NCBI RefSeq assembly: GCF_003049525.1
Contig: NZ_PYWL01000003.1
Coordinates: 124,001 to 188,000, forward strand
DNA from: Lysinibacillus fusiformis
GTDB lineage: Bacteria > Bacillota > Bacilli > Bacillales_A > Planococcaceae
Direction of reading: 5' to 3'
Length of the DNA: 64,000 nucleotides
This document shows, piece by piece, positions 44,433 through 54,224 of the stretch. How positions within the stretch are numbered: the stretch's first letter is position 1; each line of letters begins with the position of its first letter. The notes under the pieces were generated by a model. That model made no database searches. It had not been told where the DNA came from and worked only from the letters and a program-made list of their open reading frames with translations. The position numbers and the translations under genes were made by a program.

Positions 44433-46865
44433 ATGACAGATCATCTCGATTTATTTGAACTCAATAAATTTTTTATTCTCGGACGTCCGATTGTCTCTAT
44501 TTTTCATAACACACAAAATATGTATTCCATTATACGAGTAAAAATTCAAGAGACAAACTTACAGTATGAAGATAAAGAAATTATTGTTGTTGGCTATTTT
44601 CCACCGTTACAAATGGATGAGCAATACCGTTTTACAGGTATATTAAAACAGCATCCTAAATATGGTGCACAATTCCAAATCGAGACATTTACAAAAGAGG
44701 TACCCGCTACTGAACAAGGAATTATTCATTATTTATCTAGTGACTTATTTGTAGGAATCGGGAAAAAAACGGCTGAAACCATTGTTGAAAAACTAGGTGC
44801 TAATGCATTACGTCTTATATTAGAAGATCCGAGTGCACTGGATGCTGTTCCACGTTTATCATCTGAAAAAAAAGAAGTGATCCATCGCACGATTGAGCAA
44901 AATCTTGGTTTAGAACGGGTAATGATCCAGCTAAATGAATGGGGCTTTGGTCCACAGCTTGGAATGAAAATATATCAAACCTACCGAACTGAAGCCATTG
45001 AATTACTAACCGAAAACCCATATCGCTTGATAGAAGATGTGGAAGGGGTAGGGTTCTTACGAGCAGATGAGCTTGGTGCCAAATTAGGCATTACCGGAAA
45101 ACATCCTGATCGTGTTAAAGCAGCGATTTTCCATATTTTAAATACGGCTGCACTATCTGACGGGCATGTTTATCTAGATGCGGAGCATGTTCTACCACTT
45201 GTAAAGGAAATGCTTGAACAAAGCCAACGTCAGGAAATTCCGTTTGAAGACATCTCAAAAGCATGTATCGAGCTACGAGAAGAAGGCAAAATTTGTGGGG
45301 AAGAAACAAGATTATATTTACCCTCTCTTTATTTTTCAGAGGTTGGAATTGCCTCCAAAATATTGACGCTTGTTGAACGAAATAGCAAGGCTGAACATTT
45401 TAGCAAAGATGAGATTCGTAAAGCGATTGGTGAAACTGAGGAACTACTCCATGTGACTTATGCTGAAACACAAGCAAATGCCATTGAACAGGCTTTAAAT
45501 TCAGCCGTAATGATTTTAACAGGTGGCCCTGGTACGGGTAAAACGACTGTTGTACGTGGGGTTGTTGAAGTTTATGCGAAGCTTCATGGCTTATCATTAA
45601 ATCCAAAAGAGTATGCTCAAAAAGAGGAGCCTTTTCCTATTATCCTTTGTGCACCTACTGGTCGAGCTGCTAAGCGCTTAGCTGAATCGACTGAACTACC
45701 AGCTATGACTATTCATCGTTTACTCGGCTTTACTGGTCAAGAAAAAGAAGAAGAGACTGAACGAGAGGTCACAGGTAAGCTTATTATTGTAGATGAAATG
45801 TCAATGGTGGATACGTGGCTTGCTCATCAATTATTAAAAGCTTTACATGAGGATGTACAGGTTGTCTTTGTAGGGGACCAGGACCAATTACCGCCTGTAG
45901 GACCAGGACAGGTGTTAAAGGATTTATTAGCATCCAAGCAGCTTCCAACGGTGGAATTGACAGATGTTTACCGACAAGCAGAGGGCTCTACAATTATTGA
46001 ACTAGCCCATCAAATCAAAAAAGGAACCATTCCGAAAGATTTAACATCGAAAACTACTGATCGCTCGTTTATTAAATCATCCGTCAATCAGGTTGGAAAT
46101 GTTGTGACACAGGTAGTAAAAAGTGCTGTTGCTAAGGGGCAAGAAATTCGTAATATACAAGTATTAGCTCCGATGTATAAAGGTCCTGCTGGCATTGATA
46201 ATTTAAATAAAATGATTCAAGAGCTTATTAATCCTAATGATACAGGGACAAGAAAGGAACTTGTCTTTGGGGACGTAACATATCGAATAAAGGATAAAGT
46301 TCTGCAGCTCGTTAATCAACCTGAAAGTAATGTTTTTAATGGTGATATGGGAGAAGTCATTAGTATTATTAAGGCAAAAGAGACAGTAGAAAAACAAGAT
46401 TTACTGATTGTCTCCTTTGATGGCATTGAAGTGACCTATCAACGAAGTGACCTCAATCAATTAACCCTAGCTTATTGTTGCTCCATTCATAAATCTCAAG
46501 GTTCAGAGTTTCAAACCGTCATTATGCCTGTTGTCAAAGGGTATTCAAAAATGCTGCGGCGTAATCTTTTATACACAGGGATTACAAGAGCGAAAAACTT
46601 TTTGATTTTATGTGGGGAACCAGATGTCCTGGCAGAGGGCTTGCAGCGCACAGACGATTTACAGCGTTTTACTTCGTTGCGCGCTCGATTAAATCCAATG
46701 GATGTCGAAGAAGTCATTGTTGAAGTCGAGGCAGTTCTAGTAAAACAAGAGATTGTGCAAGAAGCGGCTATCGAGGACCATAAATTAACAGTAGAAACAG
46801 CTCCTTATATTCATCCAATGATTGGTATGGATGATGTCTCCCCCTATGATTTTTTGGAAAAGTAA
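44433..46865 (+). CDS. recD2: RecD2-type ATP-dependent DNA helicase
   Basis: RecD2 is a 5'-3' superfamily 1B helicase that acts without RecBC, as in Bacillus and Deinococcus. The 810-residue protein has an N-terminal OB-like region, helix-hairpin-helix segments (FVGIGKKTAETIVEKLG; IEDVEGVGFLRADELG), Walker A in LTGGPGTGKTTVVRG, Walker B in LIIVDEMSMVD, GDQDQLPPVGPG and the final YTGITRAKNFLILCG. The frame starts at TTG 44403, but ATG 44433 has GGGCGGA seven bases upstream. It matches B. subtilis YrrC in context. Confidence 0.95.
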   Translation: MTDHLDLFELNKFFILGRPIVSIFHNTQNMYSIIRVKIQETNLQYEDKEIIVVGYFPPLQMDEQYRFTGILKQHPKYGAQFQIETFTKEVPATEQGIIHYLSSDLFVGIGKKTAETIVEKLGANALRLILEDPSALDAVPRLSSEKKEVIHRTIEQNLGLERVMIQLNEWGFGPQLGMKIYQTYRTEAIELLTENPYRLIEDVEGVGFLRADELGAKLGITGKHPDRVKAAIFHILNTAALSDGHVYLDAEHVLPLVKEMLEQSQRQEIPFEDISKACIELREEGKICGEETRLYLPSLYFSEVGIASKILTLVERNSKAEHFSKDEIRKAIGETEELLHVTYAETQANAIEQALNSAVMILTGGPGTGKTTVVRGVVEVYAKLHGLSLNPKEYAQKEEPFPIILCAPTGRAAKRLAESTELPAMTIHRLLGFTGQEKEEETEREVTGKLIIVDEMSMVDTWLAHQLLKALHEDVQVVFVGDQDQLPPVGPGQVLKDLLASKQLPTVELTDVYRQAEGSTIIELAHQIKKGTIPKDLTSKTTDRSFIKSSVNQVGNVVTQVVKSAVAKGQEIRNIQVLAPMYKGPAGIDNLNKMIQELINPNDTGTRKELVFGDVTYRIKDKVLQLVNQPESNVFNGDMGEVISIIKAKETVEKQDLLIVSFDGIEVTYQRSDLNQLTLAYCCSIHKSQGSEFQTVIMPVVKGYSKMLRRNLLYTGITRAKNFLILCGEPDVLAEGLQRTDDLQRFTSLRARLNPMDVEEVIVEVEAVLVKQEIVQEAAIEDHKLTVETAPYIHPMIGMDDVSPYDFLEK

Positions 46866-46872
46866 AGGTTGT

Positions 46873-46905
46873 ACCCGATTAGATTTGTTGCTAATCGGGT
46901 TTTTC
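46873..46905 (+). terminator. Terminator after recD2
   Basis: ACCCGATTAG (46873-46882) pairs perfectly with CTAATCGGGT (46891-46900), followed by T5. Confidence 0.85.
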
Positions 46906-46990
46906 TAATTAACAGTATCGTCACCTAATATTTTGACATTTCATATACTACATAAGTACAAAAACATAGGAAATGTTTAGGAGTGACAAC

Positions 46991-48424
46991 ATGCCAATAA
47001 TGACAGGACAGCAGTATATGGAACGTATCGATGCTTTAAACACGTATATTTCGATTGATGGGGAAGTTGTGACGGGCAAGGTGTCAGAACATCCTGCATT
47101 TAAGGGAATCATGCAAAGTCAAGCAAAGCTCTTTGATTTACAACATCAAGAAGCATATCTTGAAAAAATGACATATGAATCGCCAACTAGCAAAGAGAGA
47201 GTCGGCATGTCTTTCCTTCAAGTCATGAGTCCTGAGGATCTAGTAAAAAGACGTATGGCCGCAAGAGAATGGGCTTTACAAACAAACGGTTTGATGGGAA
47301 GAAGTCCTGACTACATGAATACGACATTGATGGCTTTGGCATCAGCATCGAACTTTTTGAAAGATAAGCCAAATTGTTTTCCAGACCATTTGCTGAAGTT
47401 TTATGAATATGCCCGTGAAAATGATATTTCCATGACACATACCTTTATAGAGCCGCAAGTAAACCGCAAGCGTTATTACTATGAGGATGAAGAAGTAACA
47501 ATAGCTGCTAAAATTGTTGCAAAAACGGGCGAGGGCTTAGTCATTAAAGGAGCTAGATTACTAGCCACACAGGGAGGAATAACGGATGAACTTCTTGTTC
47601 TATCAACAAATGGCTATGATGAAGGAAAAGGTTTTGGCTTTTCTATACCGAGTAACACAAAGGGCTTAAAGTTTTTATGTCGGCAATCTTTTGTCGGAGG
47701 GGATTCTAAGTTTGATCATCCTTTAAGTGCACGCTTTGAAGAAATGGATGCAATTGTTGTTTTTGATGATGTAGTTGTTCCGTGGGAGCGTGTATTTTAT
47801 TATGAAAATGTTGAAGTAGCCAATCAATTTATGAATGTTAGTGGCTTCCAAGCGTATACATTGCATCATGTGCTGTCACGTCAAATTGCTAAGACCGAAT
47901 TCGTCCTAGGGATTGTACAAACGATTGTGGATACCATAAATATCGGGGATTACCAGCATGTCCATCAAAAAGTGGTAGATGTCATCGTAGCATTAGAAAC
48001 GATGAAAGCACTGCAATTAAAATCAGAGATTGAGGCACAAAGGGATTCCTTTGGCTTTATAAGACCAGACCTATCGACATTACAGGTTGCTATTCATATT
48101 TTTCCGAAAGTATATCCTGCCTTTACAGATATCATCCAGTTACTTGGAGCAAGTGGATTAATGTCCATCCCTAGTGCAAAAGCTTTTGCAACGGATAATG
48201 GAGATCTTGATCATTATCTGCAATCATTTCAAGATAAAGGGGAGGAACGAGTTAAAAAGTTCCGTTTAGCTTGGGATTTAACGATGAGCAATTTTGGCAC
48301 AAGGCAAACTCTATATGAACGATTTTTCTTTGGCGATCCTGTTCGTCTGTCAAGCCTACTCTATCAATCGTATAAGCGCGATCATTTAGTACAAAGAGTA
48401 GAAGACTTTTTGAAAAATGATTGA
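46991..48424 (+). CDS. HpaB-family flavin-dependent monooxygenase (YoaI-like)
   Basis: This 477-residue protein is of the 4-hydroxyphenylacetate 3-hydroxylase / 4-hydroxybutyryl-CoA dehydratase superfamily, which hydroxylates phenols using reduced flavin supplied by a separate reductase. MTGQQYMERIDALNTYISIDGEVV, the THTFIEPQVNR segment and DDVVVPWERVFYYENVE (flavin region) are typical. ATG 46991 follows AGGAGTGAC. No HpaC-type reductase or aromatic catabolic gene is adjacent, so substrate and partner are unknown. It ends before the M-box and has no visible strong terminator. Confidence 0.88.
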   Translation: MPIMTGQQYMERIDALNTYISIDGEVVTGKVSEHPAFKGIMQSQAKLFDLQHQEAYLEKMTYESPTSKERVGMSFLQVMSPEDLVKRRMAAREWALQTNGLMGRSPDYMNTTLMALASASNFLKDKPNCFPDHLLKFYEYARENDISMTHTFIEPQVNRKRYYYEDEEVTIAAKIVAKTGEGLVIKGARLLATQGGITDELLVLSTNGYDEGKGFGFSIPSNTKGLKFLCRQSFVGGDSKFDHPLSARFEEMDAIVVFDDVVVPWERVFYYENVEVANQFMNVSGFQAYTLHHVLSRQIAKTEFVLGIVQTIVDTINIGDYQHVHQKVVDVIVALETMKALQLKSEIEAQRDSFGFIRPDLSTLQVAIHIFPKVYPAFTDIIQLLGASGLMSIPSAKAFATDNGDLDHYLQSFQDKGEERVKKFRLAWDLTMSNFGTRQTLYERFFFGDPVRLSSLLYQSYKRDHLVQRVEDFLKND

Positions 48425-48432
48425 TTAAAAGT

Positions 48433-48461
48433 TTGACAGTTGTGAAACTATCCGTTATTAT
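48433..48461 (+). promoter_or_regulatory. Promoter of the M-box/corA transcript
   Basis: TTGACA (48433-48438) and TATTAT (48456-48461) have a 17-base spacer. Transcription would start just before the M-box. Confidence 0.75.
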
Positions 48462-48487
48462 GTACAGGAATAAAAAAATAAGACTCC

Positions 48488-48719
48488 CTTCGTTAGGTGA
48501 GGCTCCTATGTGGAGATACGCTACTACCCAAAAATGTCGAGAGACGCCAATGGGTCAACAGAAATCATCGAAATAAGGTGTTTTTTAACGTAGCTGGATA
48601 ATTTCCTATGCCGCATAGTGCTAAAACTCAACGTTTGAAGGTAACAAATATGCAAAGTTTTTTTGCTATTTTTTGATATGTGTATTCAACACGCCTTCAT
48701 TAGTAGAAGGCGTGTTTTT
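48488..48719 (+). promoter_or_regulatory. M-box magnesium riboswitch with terminator
   Basis: M-box RNA binds Mg2+ and terminates transcription when Mg is plentiful. Conserved segments are clear: CGTTAGGTGAGGCTCCTATG, GAGATACGCTACTACCC, GACGCCAATGGGTCAACAG, AAATCATCG, AAGGTG, GTAGCTGGATAA, CTATGCCGCATAGTGCTAAA and CGTTTGAAG (aptamer to about 48640). The terminator pairs ACACGCCTTC (48689-48698) with GAAGGCGTGT (48706-48715), followed by T5. corA downstream is the expected target. Confidence 0.95.
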
Positions 48720-48743
48720 GTTATGAAAGGAAGGTGATGAGAA

Positions 48744-48842
48744 ATGGATAGTAGTCCTGAACCGAGTAAGCATGGGGTAGATAGTCAGCATTTATGGAGA
48801 CAGCCGTCGTTTCTTATCGCCGGCACCGACAGAAGGTTTTAA
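48744..48842 (+). CDS. Possible leader peptide, 32 aa, between M-box and corA
   Basis: This short frame starts ATG 48744 behind AAGGAAGGTGATGAG, a strong ribosome site, and ends TAA 48840-48842, 48 bases before corA. The peptide starts MDSSPEPSKHGVDSQ, so acidic residues and prolines cluster at its N-terminus. That resembles leader peptides in which low Mg destabilises the translating ribosome (MgtL-type). No homologue is known to me; it may simply be a chance frame. Regulation is inference only. Confidence 0.45.
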   Translation: MDSSPEPSKHGVDSQHLWRQPSFLIAGTDRRF

Positions 48843-48890
48843 ACAATGACCTTTTGTTACTTTTTATAATAAAACACGAGGTGAAGTAAC

Positions 48891-49856
48891 ATGATTAAAA
48901 TTCACTATTTCAATCACAATAGCAAAACAGTTCAACACGATTTCAAAATGAATGATTTAAGACTTCCCATTCATAGCGAGGATTTATTATGGGTGGATTT
49001 ATATGCGTATAGTCATAATGAATTAAATAATATAGCAGATGTATTTGGCTTTCATCCACTAGCAGTGGAAGATTGCTTAAATGAAGGCTCACGCCCGAAA
49101 ATGGATAGTTATGGGGATTATAAATTTTTCGTTTTCCATGCACCTATCTACAATGAAAAAAGTAACAATGAAATTACAACGGTCGAGTTAAATATTTTTA
49201 TGGGACCCAATTATATTGTTACCGTCCATAAACAAAAATTACAATGGCTTGGCCATATAGAAAAAGTTTGTTTAAATAGTGCGAAATATTTGGAAAAAGG
49301 CACTGATTTTTTATTGCATACAATCATTGATGGAATTACAGACGAGTATTTCCCTGTATTAGAGCGAATTCGGGCGCGGATTGATGAGCTAGAAGAAGAA
49401 GTTTATGATTATCAACCGAAAGTAGTTACAGAAGAATTCCTTTCATTAAAACGAACAATTATTTTAATTCGTCAGGCTATCATGCCGCAACGAAGAATTT
49501 TTTCTACAATTAATGGACAATGGAAATTTGATATACAAGAGGAAAATATCCCTTTCTATAAGGATTTAAATGATCATCTTGAACGGATTGTCGACTCCAC
49601 TGAAACGTATCGAGACTTAGTTAATAGCACATTAGATACGTATTACTCGATTATTAGTGGCAAGTCTATTGAAAAGCTGAACTTATTAACCGTTATTTCT
49701 ACAATTATGTTGCCTTTAACTGTTATTACTAGCTTCTTTGGCATGAATGTACCATTACCTTATCAAGATTCACCTATTACAACGATTGCACTGAGTGCCT
49801 TTTTAGTGTTATTTACTTGGGGAATGTGGGCATACTTCAGAAGAATGATTGCTTAG
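48891..49856 (+). CDS. corA: CorA-family magnesium transporter
   Basis: CorA forms a pentameric Mg2+ (or Co2+/Ni2+) channel in the membrane. The 321-residue protein has a cytoplasmic funnel domain (VDLYAYSHNELNNIADVFGFHPLAVEDCLNEG, helical middle) and two C-terminal membrane helices, the first ending in the GMNVPLP (GMN) selectivity motif at about residue 283. A GAGGTGAAG site precedes ATG 48891. Expression should rise at low Mg through the upstream M-box. Confidence 0.95.
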   Translation: MIKIHYFNHNSKTVQHDFKMNDLRLPIHSEDLLWVDLYAYSHNELNNIADVFGFHPLAVEDCLNEGSRPKMDSYGDYKFFVFHAPIYNEKSNNEITTVELNIFMGPNYIVTVHKQKLQWLGHIEKVCLNSAKYLEKGTDFLLHTIIDGITDEYFPVLERIRARIDELEEEVYDYQPKVVTEEFLSLKRTIILIRQAIMPQRRIFSTINGQWKFDIQEENIPFYKDLNDHLERIVDSTETYRDLVNSTLDTYYSIISGKSIEKLNLLTVISTIMLPLTVITSFFGMNVPLPYQDSPITTIALSAFLVLFTWGMWAYFRRMIA

Positions 49857-49881
49857 TTATGATTTGTCGTATTAGTGCCAA

Positions 49882-49910
49882 TTGACAGGTGAATAGATTT
49901 TTCTTATAAT
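49882..49910 (+). promoter_or_regulatory. Consensus promoter of the alaS T-box leader
   Basis: TTGACA (49882-49887) and TATAAT (49905-49910) with a 17-base spacer: a perfect sigma-A consensus. Confidence 0.85.
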
Positions 49911-49916
49911 TTCGTT

Positions 49917-50158
49917 AGAAAAAGTAAACACGACGATGGAAAAAGTACGTAATTGCACGTGTAGAAGAAAAGGATTTCTTGGCTGAAAAAATCCTCACAG
50001 TGCAAATACCGAAAGCTACTCCGGAGTGCAGTTAATCCCTGCCGTTCACTGACGTTACAAGTGCTAAAGAGGTAAGTAAGAATTTTTACTTACAACTAGG
50101 GTGGTACCGCGAGACAGATGATAAGTCCTCGTCCCTTTTTGGGGATGAGGGCTTTTTT
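49917..50158 (+). promoter_or_regulatory. T-box leader of alaS
   Basis: The T-box core AGGGTGGTACCGCG is at 50098-50111, and the terminator pairs AAGTCCTCGTCCC (50123-50135) with the arm from 50141, followed by T6. The specifier loop reads CCGAAAGCTACTCC, giving a GCT alanine codon in the pattern GAA-N-codon-A. The T after TGG pairs with A73 of tRNA-Ala, so both contacts agree with alanine sensing. Confidence 0.95.
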
Positions 50159-50286
50159 ATTTTTATTTAGTAAAATAATTCCATTTATAGTTGTTGGTAC
50201 CAATGTTTGTTTGCAGGGAATAGATGGGGCGTCAAGGTCTGATTCATATCGTGATTTTACAATATAAACTAGGAGGAATTTATCCA

Positions 50287-52947
50287 ATGAAAGCAGTAGA
50301 TATTCGTCAAATGTATTTGGAATTTTTTAAAGAAAAGGGGCATCACCATGAACCGTCTGCGCCTCTAGTGCCAATCAATGATCCATCCCTACTTTGGATT
50401 AACTCAGGTGTTGCTACACTTAAACCATATTTTGACGGTCGTGTTATTCCTGACAACCCTCGAATTACAAATGCACAAAAATCAATTCGTACTAACGATA
50501 TTGAAAATGTAGGTAAAACGGCGCGTCACCATACTTTCTTTGAAATGCTTGGAAACTTTTCTATTGGGGATTACTTCAAAAAAGAAGCTATTCATTATGC
50601 TTGGGAATTTTTAACGGATAAAAAGTGGATGGGCTTTGATCCTGAATTACTATCTATCACAATCCATCCTGAAGATCAGGAAGCGTATGATGTTTGGCAT
50701 CAAGAAATTGGTATTCCTGAAGAACGTTTAATTCGTTTAGAGGGGAACTTTTGGGATATTGGAGAAGGTCCATCTGGTCCAAACTCAGAGATTTTCTATG
50801 ACCGCGGCGTAGAATATGGCTCTGACGAAAATGACCCAGAAATGTATCCAGGCGGGGAAAATGAACGTTATCTAGAAATTTGGAACCTAGTGTTCTCTCA
50901 ATTCAACCATAATCCTGATGGAACGTATACACCACTACCAAAGCAAAATATTGATACTGGTATGGGACTAGAACGTATTGTTTCCGTGGTTCAAAATGTA
51001 CCAACGAATTTCGATACGGATTTATTCATGCCTATCATTGAAAAAATTGAGGAATTTGCCAACCGTAAATACAAACGCCCAAGTGAAGTAGATTTAAATG
51101 AAATCTTCGGCTCTGAAGAAGATATAAATACGCCATTTAAAGTTGTTGCAGACCACATTCGTACGGTAGCGTTTGCTATTGGTGACGGTGCCCTTCCTTC
51201 AAACGAAGGCCGTGGCTATGTATTACGCCGCTTACTACGTCGTGCTGTACGCTATGCAAAACAAATTGGTATTGAGAAACCATTTATGTTTGAATTGGTC
51301 CCAACAGTGGGCAAAATCATGGAAGGCTTCTATCCAGAGGTAACGGAAAAAAGTGAATTTATTCAACGCGTTATTAAGAATGAAGAAATTCGTTTCCATG
51401 AAACATTAGATGGTGGTCTTGCAATCTTTAATGAAGTAGCAGAATCACAAAAAGCGGCTGGTCATGATTTTATCCCAGGAGCAGATGCTTTCCGTTTATA
51501 TGATACTTACGGTTTCCCAATCGAGTTAACGGAAGAATATGCAGAAGAAGTAGGAATGAAAGTCGATCATGAAGGCTTCGAAACGGCGATGGAGGAACAA
51601 CGTGAACGTGCGCGTGCGGCTCGTCAAGATGTTGACTCTATGCAAGTACAGAATGAAGTATTAGCAAACTTAACGGTTGCCAGTGAATTTGTTGGCTTTG
51701 ACACATTAGTAGCTAATACTGAAATTGCTGCAATGATTGTGAATGGTCAAGTAGAAAAAGTAGCATCTGAAGGCCAAGAAGCTTTAGTTATTTTAGCTCA
51801 AACACCATTCTATGCTGAAATGGGTGGTCAAATTGCCGATAGCGGTATCATTTCTAATGATAGCTTCACTGCTGTAGTAAAGGATGTTCAAAAGGCACCA
51901 AATGGTCAGCCGCTCCATACAGTAGTTGTTGAATCAGGTGAAATGCATGTGGAAGATGCTGTCCAAGCAATTGTTAATCGTGATGATCGCAATTTAATTA
52001 TTAAAAACCATACAGCGACACATATTATGCAACGTGCGTTAAAAGATGTATTAGGTGATCATGTCAACCAAGCTGGATCATATGTAGGCCCTGATCGTTT
52101 ACGCTTTGACTTCTCTCACTTTGGTCAAGTGACTAAAGAGGAATTACAGCAAATTGAACGTATTGTAAATGAAAAAGTGTGGGATGATATAGAGGTCGTT
52201 ATTGAAGAAATGGCTATCGATAAAGCGAAAGAAATGGGTGCAATGGCGTTATTCGGCGAAAAATATGGCGATGTTGTACGTGTCGTTTCAATCGGAGACT
52301 ATTCCATCGAGCTATGCGGTGGTATCCATGTAAAACGCTCTTCTGAAATTGGTTTCTTTAAAATTGTTTCAGAAGGTGGAATTGGTGCGGGTACTCGTCG
52401 TATTGAAGCAGTTACAGGTAAAGTGGCTTATGAAGTAGTCAAAGAAGAAGAAGCTCTTTTAAATGATGCGGCAGCATTGTTAAAAGCAAATCCTAAAGAT
52501 ATCGTAACAAAAGTACAAGCCTTACAAGGTGACTACAAAGAATTACAACGTGACAATGAAGCATTATCTCAAAAAATTGCCAATGCTCAGGCTGGGGCAA
52601 TTGTTGATGCAGCACAAACAATTGGAGATGTCACAGTTCTTTCTACAAAGGTAGAAGCAAAAGACAATAACCAACTGCGTCAGATGATGGATGATTTGAA
52701 GGTGAAAATGCCAAAGGCTGTTATCGTTCTTGGAGCAGTGGATGGTGATAAGGTTATGCTATGTGCTGGAGTATCCAAAGAATTAGTTGGTGGCAATTAC
52801 CATGCTGGAAATATCGTGAAAATGGTTGCAGAAGCTTGTGGTGGTAAAGGTGGCGGTCGTCCTGATATGGCGATGGCAGGAGCAAAAGAAGCTTCAAAAC
52901 TTGATGAAGCACTACTTTCTGTGTATGATTATGTTAAATCCATTTAA
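50287..52947 (+). CDS. alaS: Alanyl-tRNA synthetase AlaS
   Basis: AlaS charges tRNA-Ala and edits mischarged Ser/Gly. The 886-residue protein has the class II core ([44 protein letters not shown]), GTNPDEV-type recognition region, an editing domain with the zinc motif [11 protein letters not shown] and, later, CGGIHVK, and a C-Ala domain ending [15 protein letters not shown]. The frame opens at 50224, but ATG 50287 is placed by TAGGAGGAATT. It is controlled by the T-box upstream. Confidence 0.97.
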   Translation: MKAVDIRQMYLEFFKEKGHHHEPSAPLVPINDPSLLWINSGVATLKPYFDGRVIPDNPRITNAQKSIRTNDIENVGKTARHHTFFEMLGNFSIGDYFKKEAIHYAWEFLTDKKWMGFDPELLSITIHPEDQEAYDVWHQEIGIPEERLIRLEGNFWDIGEGPSGPNSEIFYDRGVEYGSDENDPEMYPGGENERYLEIWNLVFSQFNHNPDGTYTPLPKQNIDTGMGLERIVSVVQNVPTNFDTDLFMPIIEKIEEFANRKYKRPSEVDLNEIFGSEEDINTPFKVVADHIRTVAFAIGDGALPSNEGRGYVLRRLLRRAVRYAKQIGIEKPFMFELVPTVGKIMEGFYPEVTEKSEFIQRVIKNEEIRFHETLDGGLAIFNEVAESQKAAGHDFIPGADAFRLYDTYGFPIELTEEYAEEVGMKVDHEGFETAMEEQRERARAARQDVDSMQVQNEVLANLTVASEFVGFDTLVANTEIAAMIVNGQVEKVASEGQEALVILAQTPFYAEMGGQIADSGIISNDSFTAVVKDVQKAPNGQPLHTVVVESGEMHVEDAVQAIVNRDDRNLIIKNHTATHIMQRALKDVLGDHVNQAGSYVGPDRLRFDFSHFGQVTKEELQQIERIVNEKVWDDIEVVIEEMAIDKAKEMGAMALFGEKYGDVVRVVSIGDYSIELCGGIHVKRSSEIGFFKIVSEGGIGAGTRRIEAVTGKVAYEVVKEEEALLNDAAALLKANPKDIVTKVQALQGDYKELQRDNEALSQKIANAQAGAIVDAAQTIGDVTVLSTKVEAKDNNQLRQMMDDLKVKMPKAVIVLGAVDGDKVMLCAGVSKELVGGNYHAGNIVKMVAEACGGKGGGRPDMAMAGAKEASKLDEALLSVYDYVKSI

Positions 52948-53035
52948 TTAATTCACCAAAACATGTTATAATAAAGAGAAATTGGAGATGAGCTTGTTCG
53001 CACATCTCCTTATTTCTGAAAGCGAGGTGCTGGTC

Positions 53036-53302
53036 ATGAGTTCATTTGATCAAACGATGAAATTTAATTTTCCAGAAGAATCAATGGAACAGGAAGTCAA
53101 GCAGGTAATGTTGAAAGTTCATTCTTCATTAGAGGAAAAGGGATATAACCCTATCAATCAGATTGTTGGTTACTTACTTTCTGGTGATCCGGCGTATATT
53201 CCTCGCCATCAGGATGCTCGTAATTTAATTCGCAAGCTTGAGCGTGACGAAATTCTAGAAGAGCTTGTTAAATTTTATATCAAAAAGAATAACGAGGATT
53301 AG
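53036..53302 (+). CDS. ireB: IreB-family regulatory protein (DUF965, YrzL)
   Basis: IreB is a small cytoplasmic protein that in Enterococcus is phosphorylated by the IreK Ser/Thr kinase and lowers cephalosporin resistance. The 88-residue protein begins [15 protein letters not shown] and includes [44 protein letters not shown], which is nearly invariant in the family. ATG 53036 has GAGGTG upstream; the longer frame from 52982 is not preferred. It lies between alaS and ruvX as in other Bacillales. Confidence 0.93.
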   Translation: MSSFDQTMKFNFPEESMEQEVKQVMLKVHSSLEEKGYNPINQIVGYLLSGDPAYIPRHQDARNLIRKLERDEILEELVKFYIKKNNED

Positions 53303-53304
53303 AA

Positions 53305-53721
53305 ATGAGAATTATGGGATTAGACGTTGGGTCGAAAACCGTTGGCGTTGCTGTCAGTGACGCACTTGGCTGGACTGCCCAAGGTATTGAAACCGTAAAA
53401 ATTGATGAGGCTAATGGCGAGTTCGGTATCGATCGTATCGCTGAGCTAGTAAAGGAATATGCAATAACAGAATTTGTTGTAGGCTTCCCGAAAAACATGA
53501 ATAATACGGTTGGACCGCGTGGAGAGGCTTCTGAAAACTATAAAACGTTATTGGAAGAAACGTTCTCACTACCGGTTAAATTATGGGATGAACGTTTAAC
53601 AACGATGGCAGCGGAACGTATGCTAATCGAAGCAGATGTGAGTCGCAAAAAGCGCAAGCAAGTCATTGATAAAATGGCAGCTGTGATGATTTTACAAGGC
53701 TATTTAGATAGCAAAAATTAA
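53305..53721 (+). CDS. ruvX: Putative pre-16S rRNA nuclease / Holliday junction resolvase RuvX (YqgF)
   Basis: RuvX/YqgF has an RNase H fold and has been linked to 16S rRNA 5' processing. The 138-residue protein shows [19 protein letters not shown] with the first catalytic Asp, [34 protein letters not shown] with the Glu, and [13 protein letters not shown] with the last Asp. It starts two bases after ireB and is followed by DUF1292 genes, the standard order. Confidence 0.95.
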   Translation: MRIMGLDVGSKTVGVAVSDALGWTAQGIETVKIDEANGEFGIDRIAELVKEYAITEFVVGFPKNMNNTVGPRGEASENYKTLLEETFSLPVKLWDERLTTMAAERMLIEADVSRKKRKQVIDKMAAVMILQGYLDSKN

Positions 53722-53739
53722 TTGATGAGGTGACTATAC

Positions 53740-54048
53740 ATGGCAAACGAGCATAACCATGAAGAAGAATTACACGTTCAACACATTACAGTGATTGATG
53801 AAAACGGAAATGAACAGCTTTGTGAAGTGATTCACGTACATGAATCTCCAGAGTTTGGAAAATCATACGTATTTTACTCAATGGTAGGCGCAGAAGAGGA
53901 TGAAGATGGCTCAGTTGAAATTTTCGTTTCTTCATTCGTACCGTCTGATAACGGTGAAGATGGTGAACTAACACCTATCGAAACGGAAGCAGAATGGGAT
54001 ATGGTAGAAGACGTATTAAACGCTTTAGAAGATGAAGACGAAGAATAA
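53740..54048 (+). CDS. DUF1292 protein (YrzB-like)
   Basis: This 102-residue, very acidic protein contains one DUF1292 domain: [39 protein letters not shown] and the C-terminal [15 protein letters not shown]. Its function is unknown, but linkage to ireB-ruvX is widely conserved. The [11 protein letters not shown] start is histidine-rich. A GATGAGGTGAC site precedes the ATG, and a strong terminator follows. Confidence 0.9.
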   Translation: MANEHNHEEELHVQHITVIDENGNEQLCEVIHVHESPEFGKSYVFYSMVGAEEDEDGSVEIFVSSFVPSDNGEDGELTPIETEAEWDMVEDVLNALEDEDEE

Positions 54049-54072
54049 GAATAATCTTCTTTCTTAAAGCTT

Positions 54073-54111
54073 GGAACAAGGATCGCAGCTTGCAGTCCTT
54101 GTTCCTTTTTT
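54073..54111 (+). terminator. Terminator after the first DUF1292 gene
   Basis: GGAACAAGGA (54073-54082) pairs with TCCTTGTTCC (54096-54105), followed by T6. It probably ends the alaS-ireB-ruvX-DUF1292 unit. Confidence 0.85.
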
Positions 54112-54224
54112 ATTGAAAGTATGTAAATATCCGAATAATGGTGAGAATCTGCTCGAAGATATTTAGTACGTGTAGAAGTAACTACTTAGTATATGACATT
54201 ATACTGTCAGAAGGAGATAATCGA

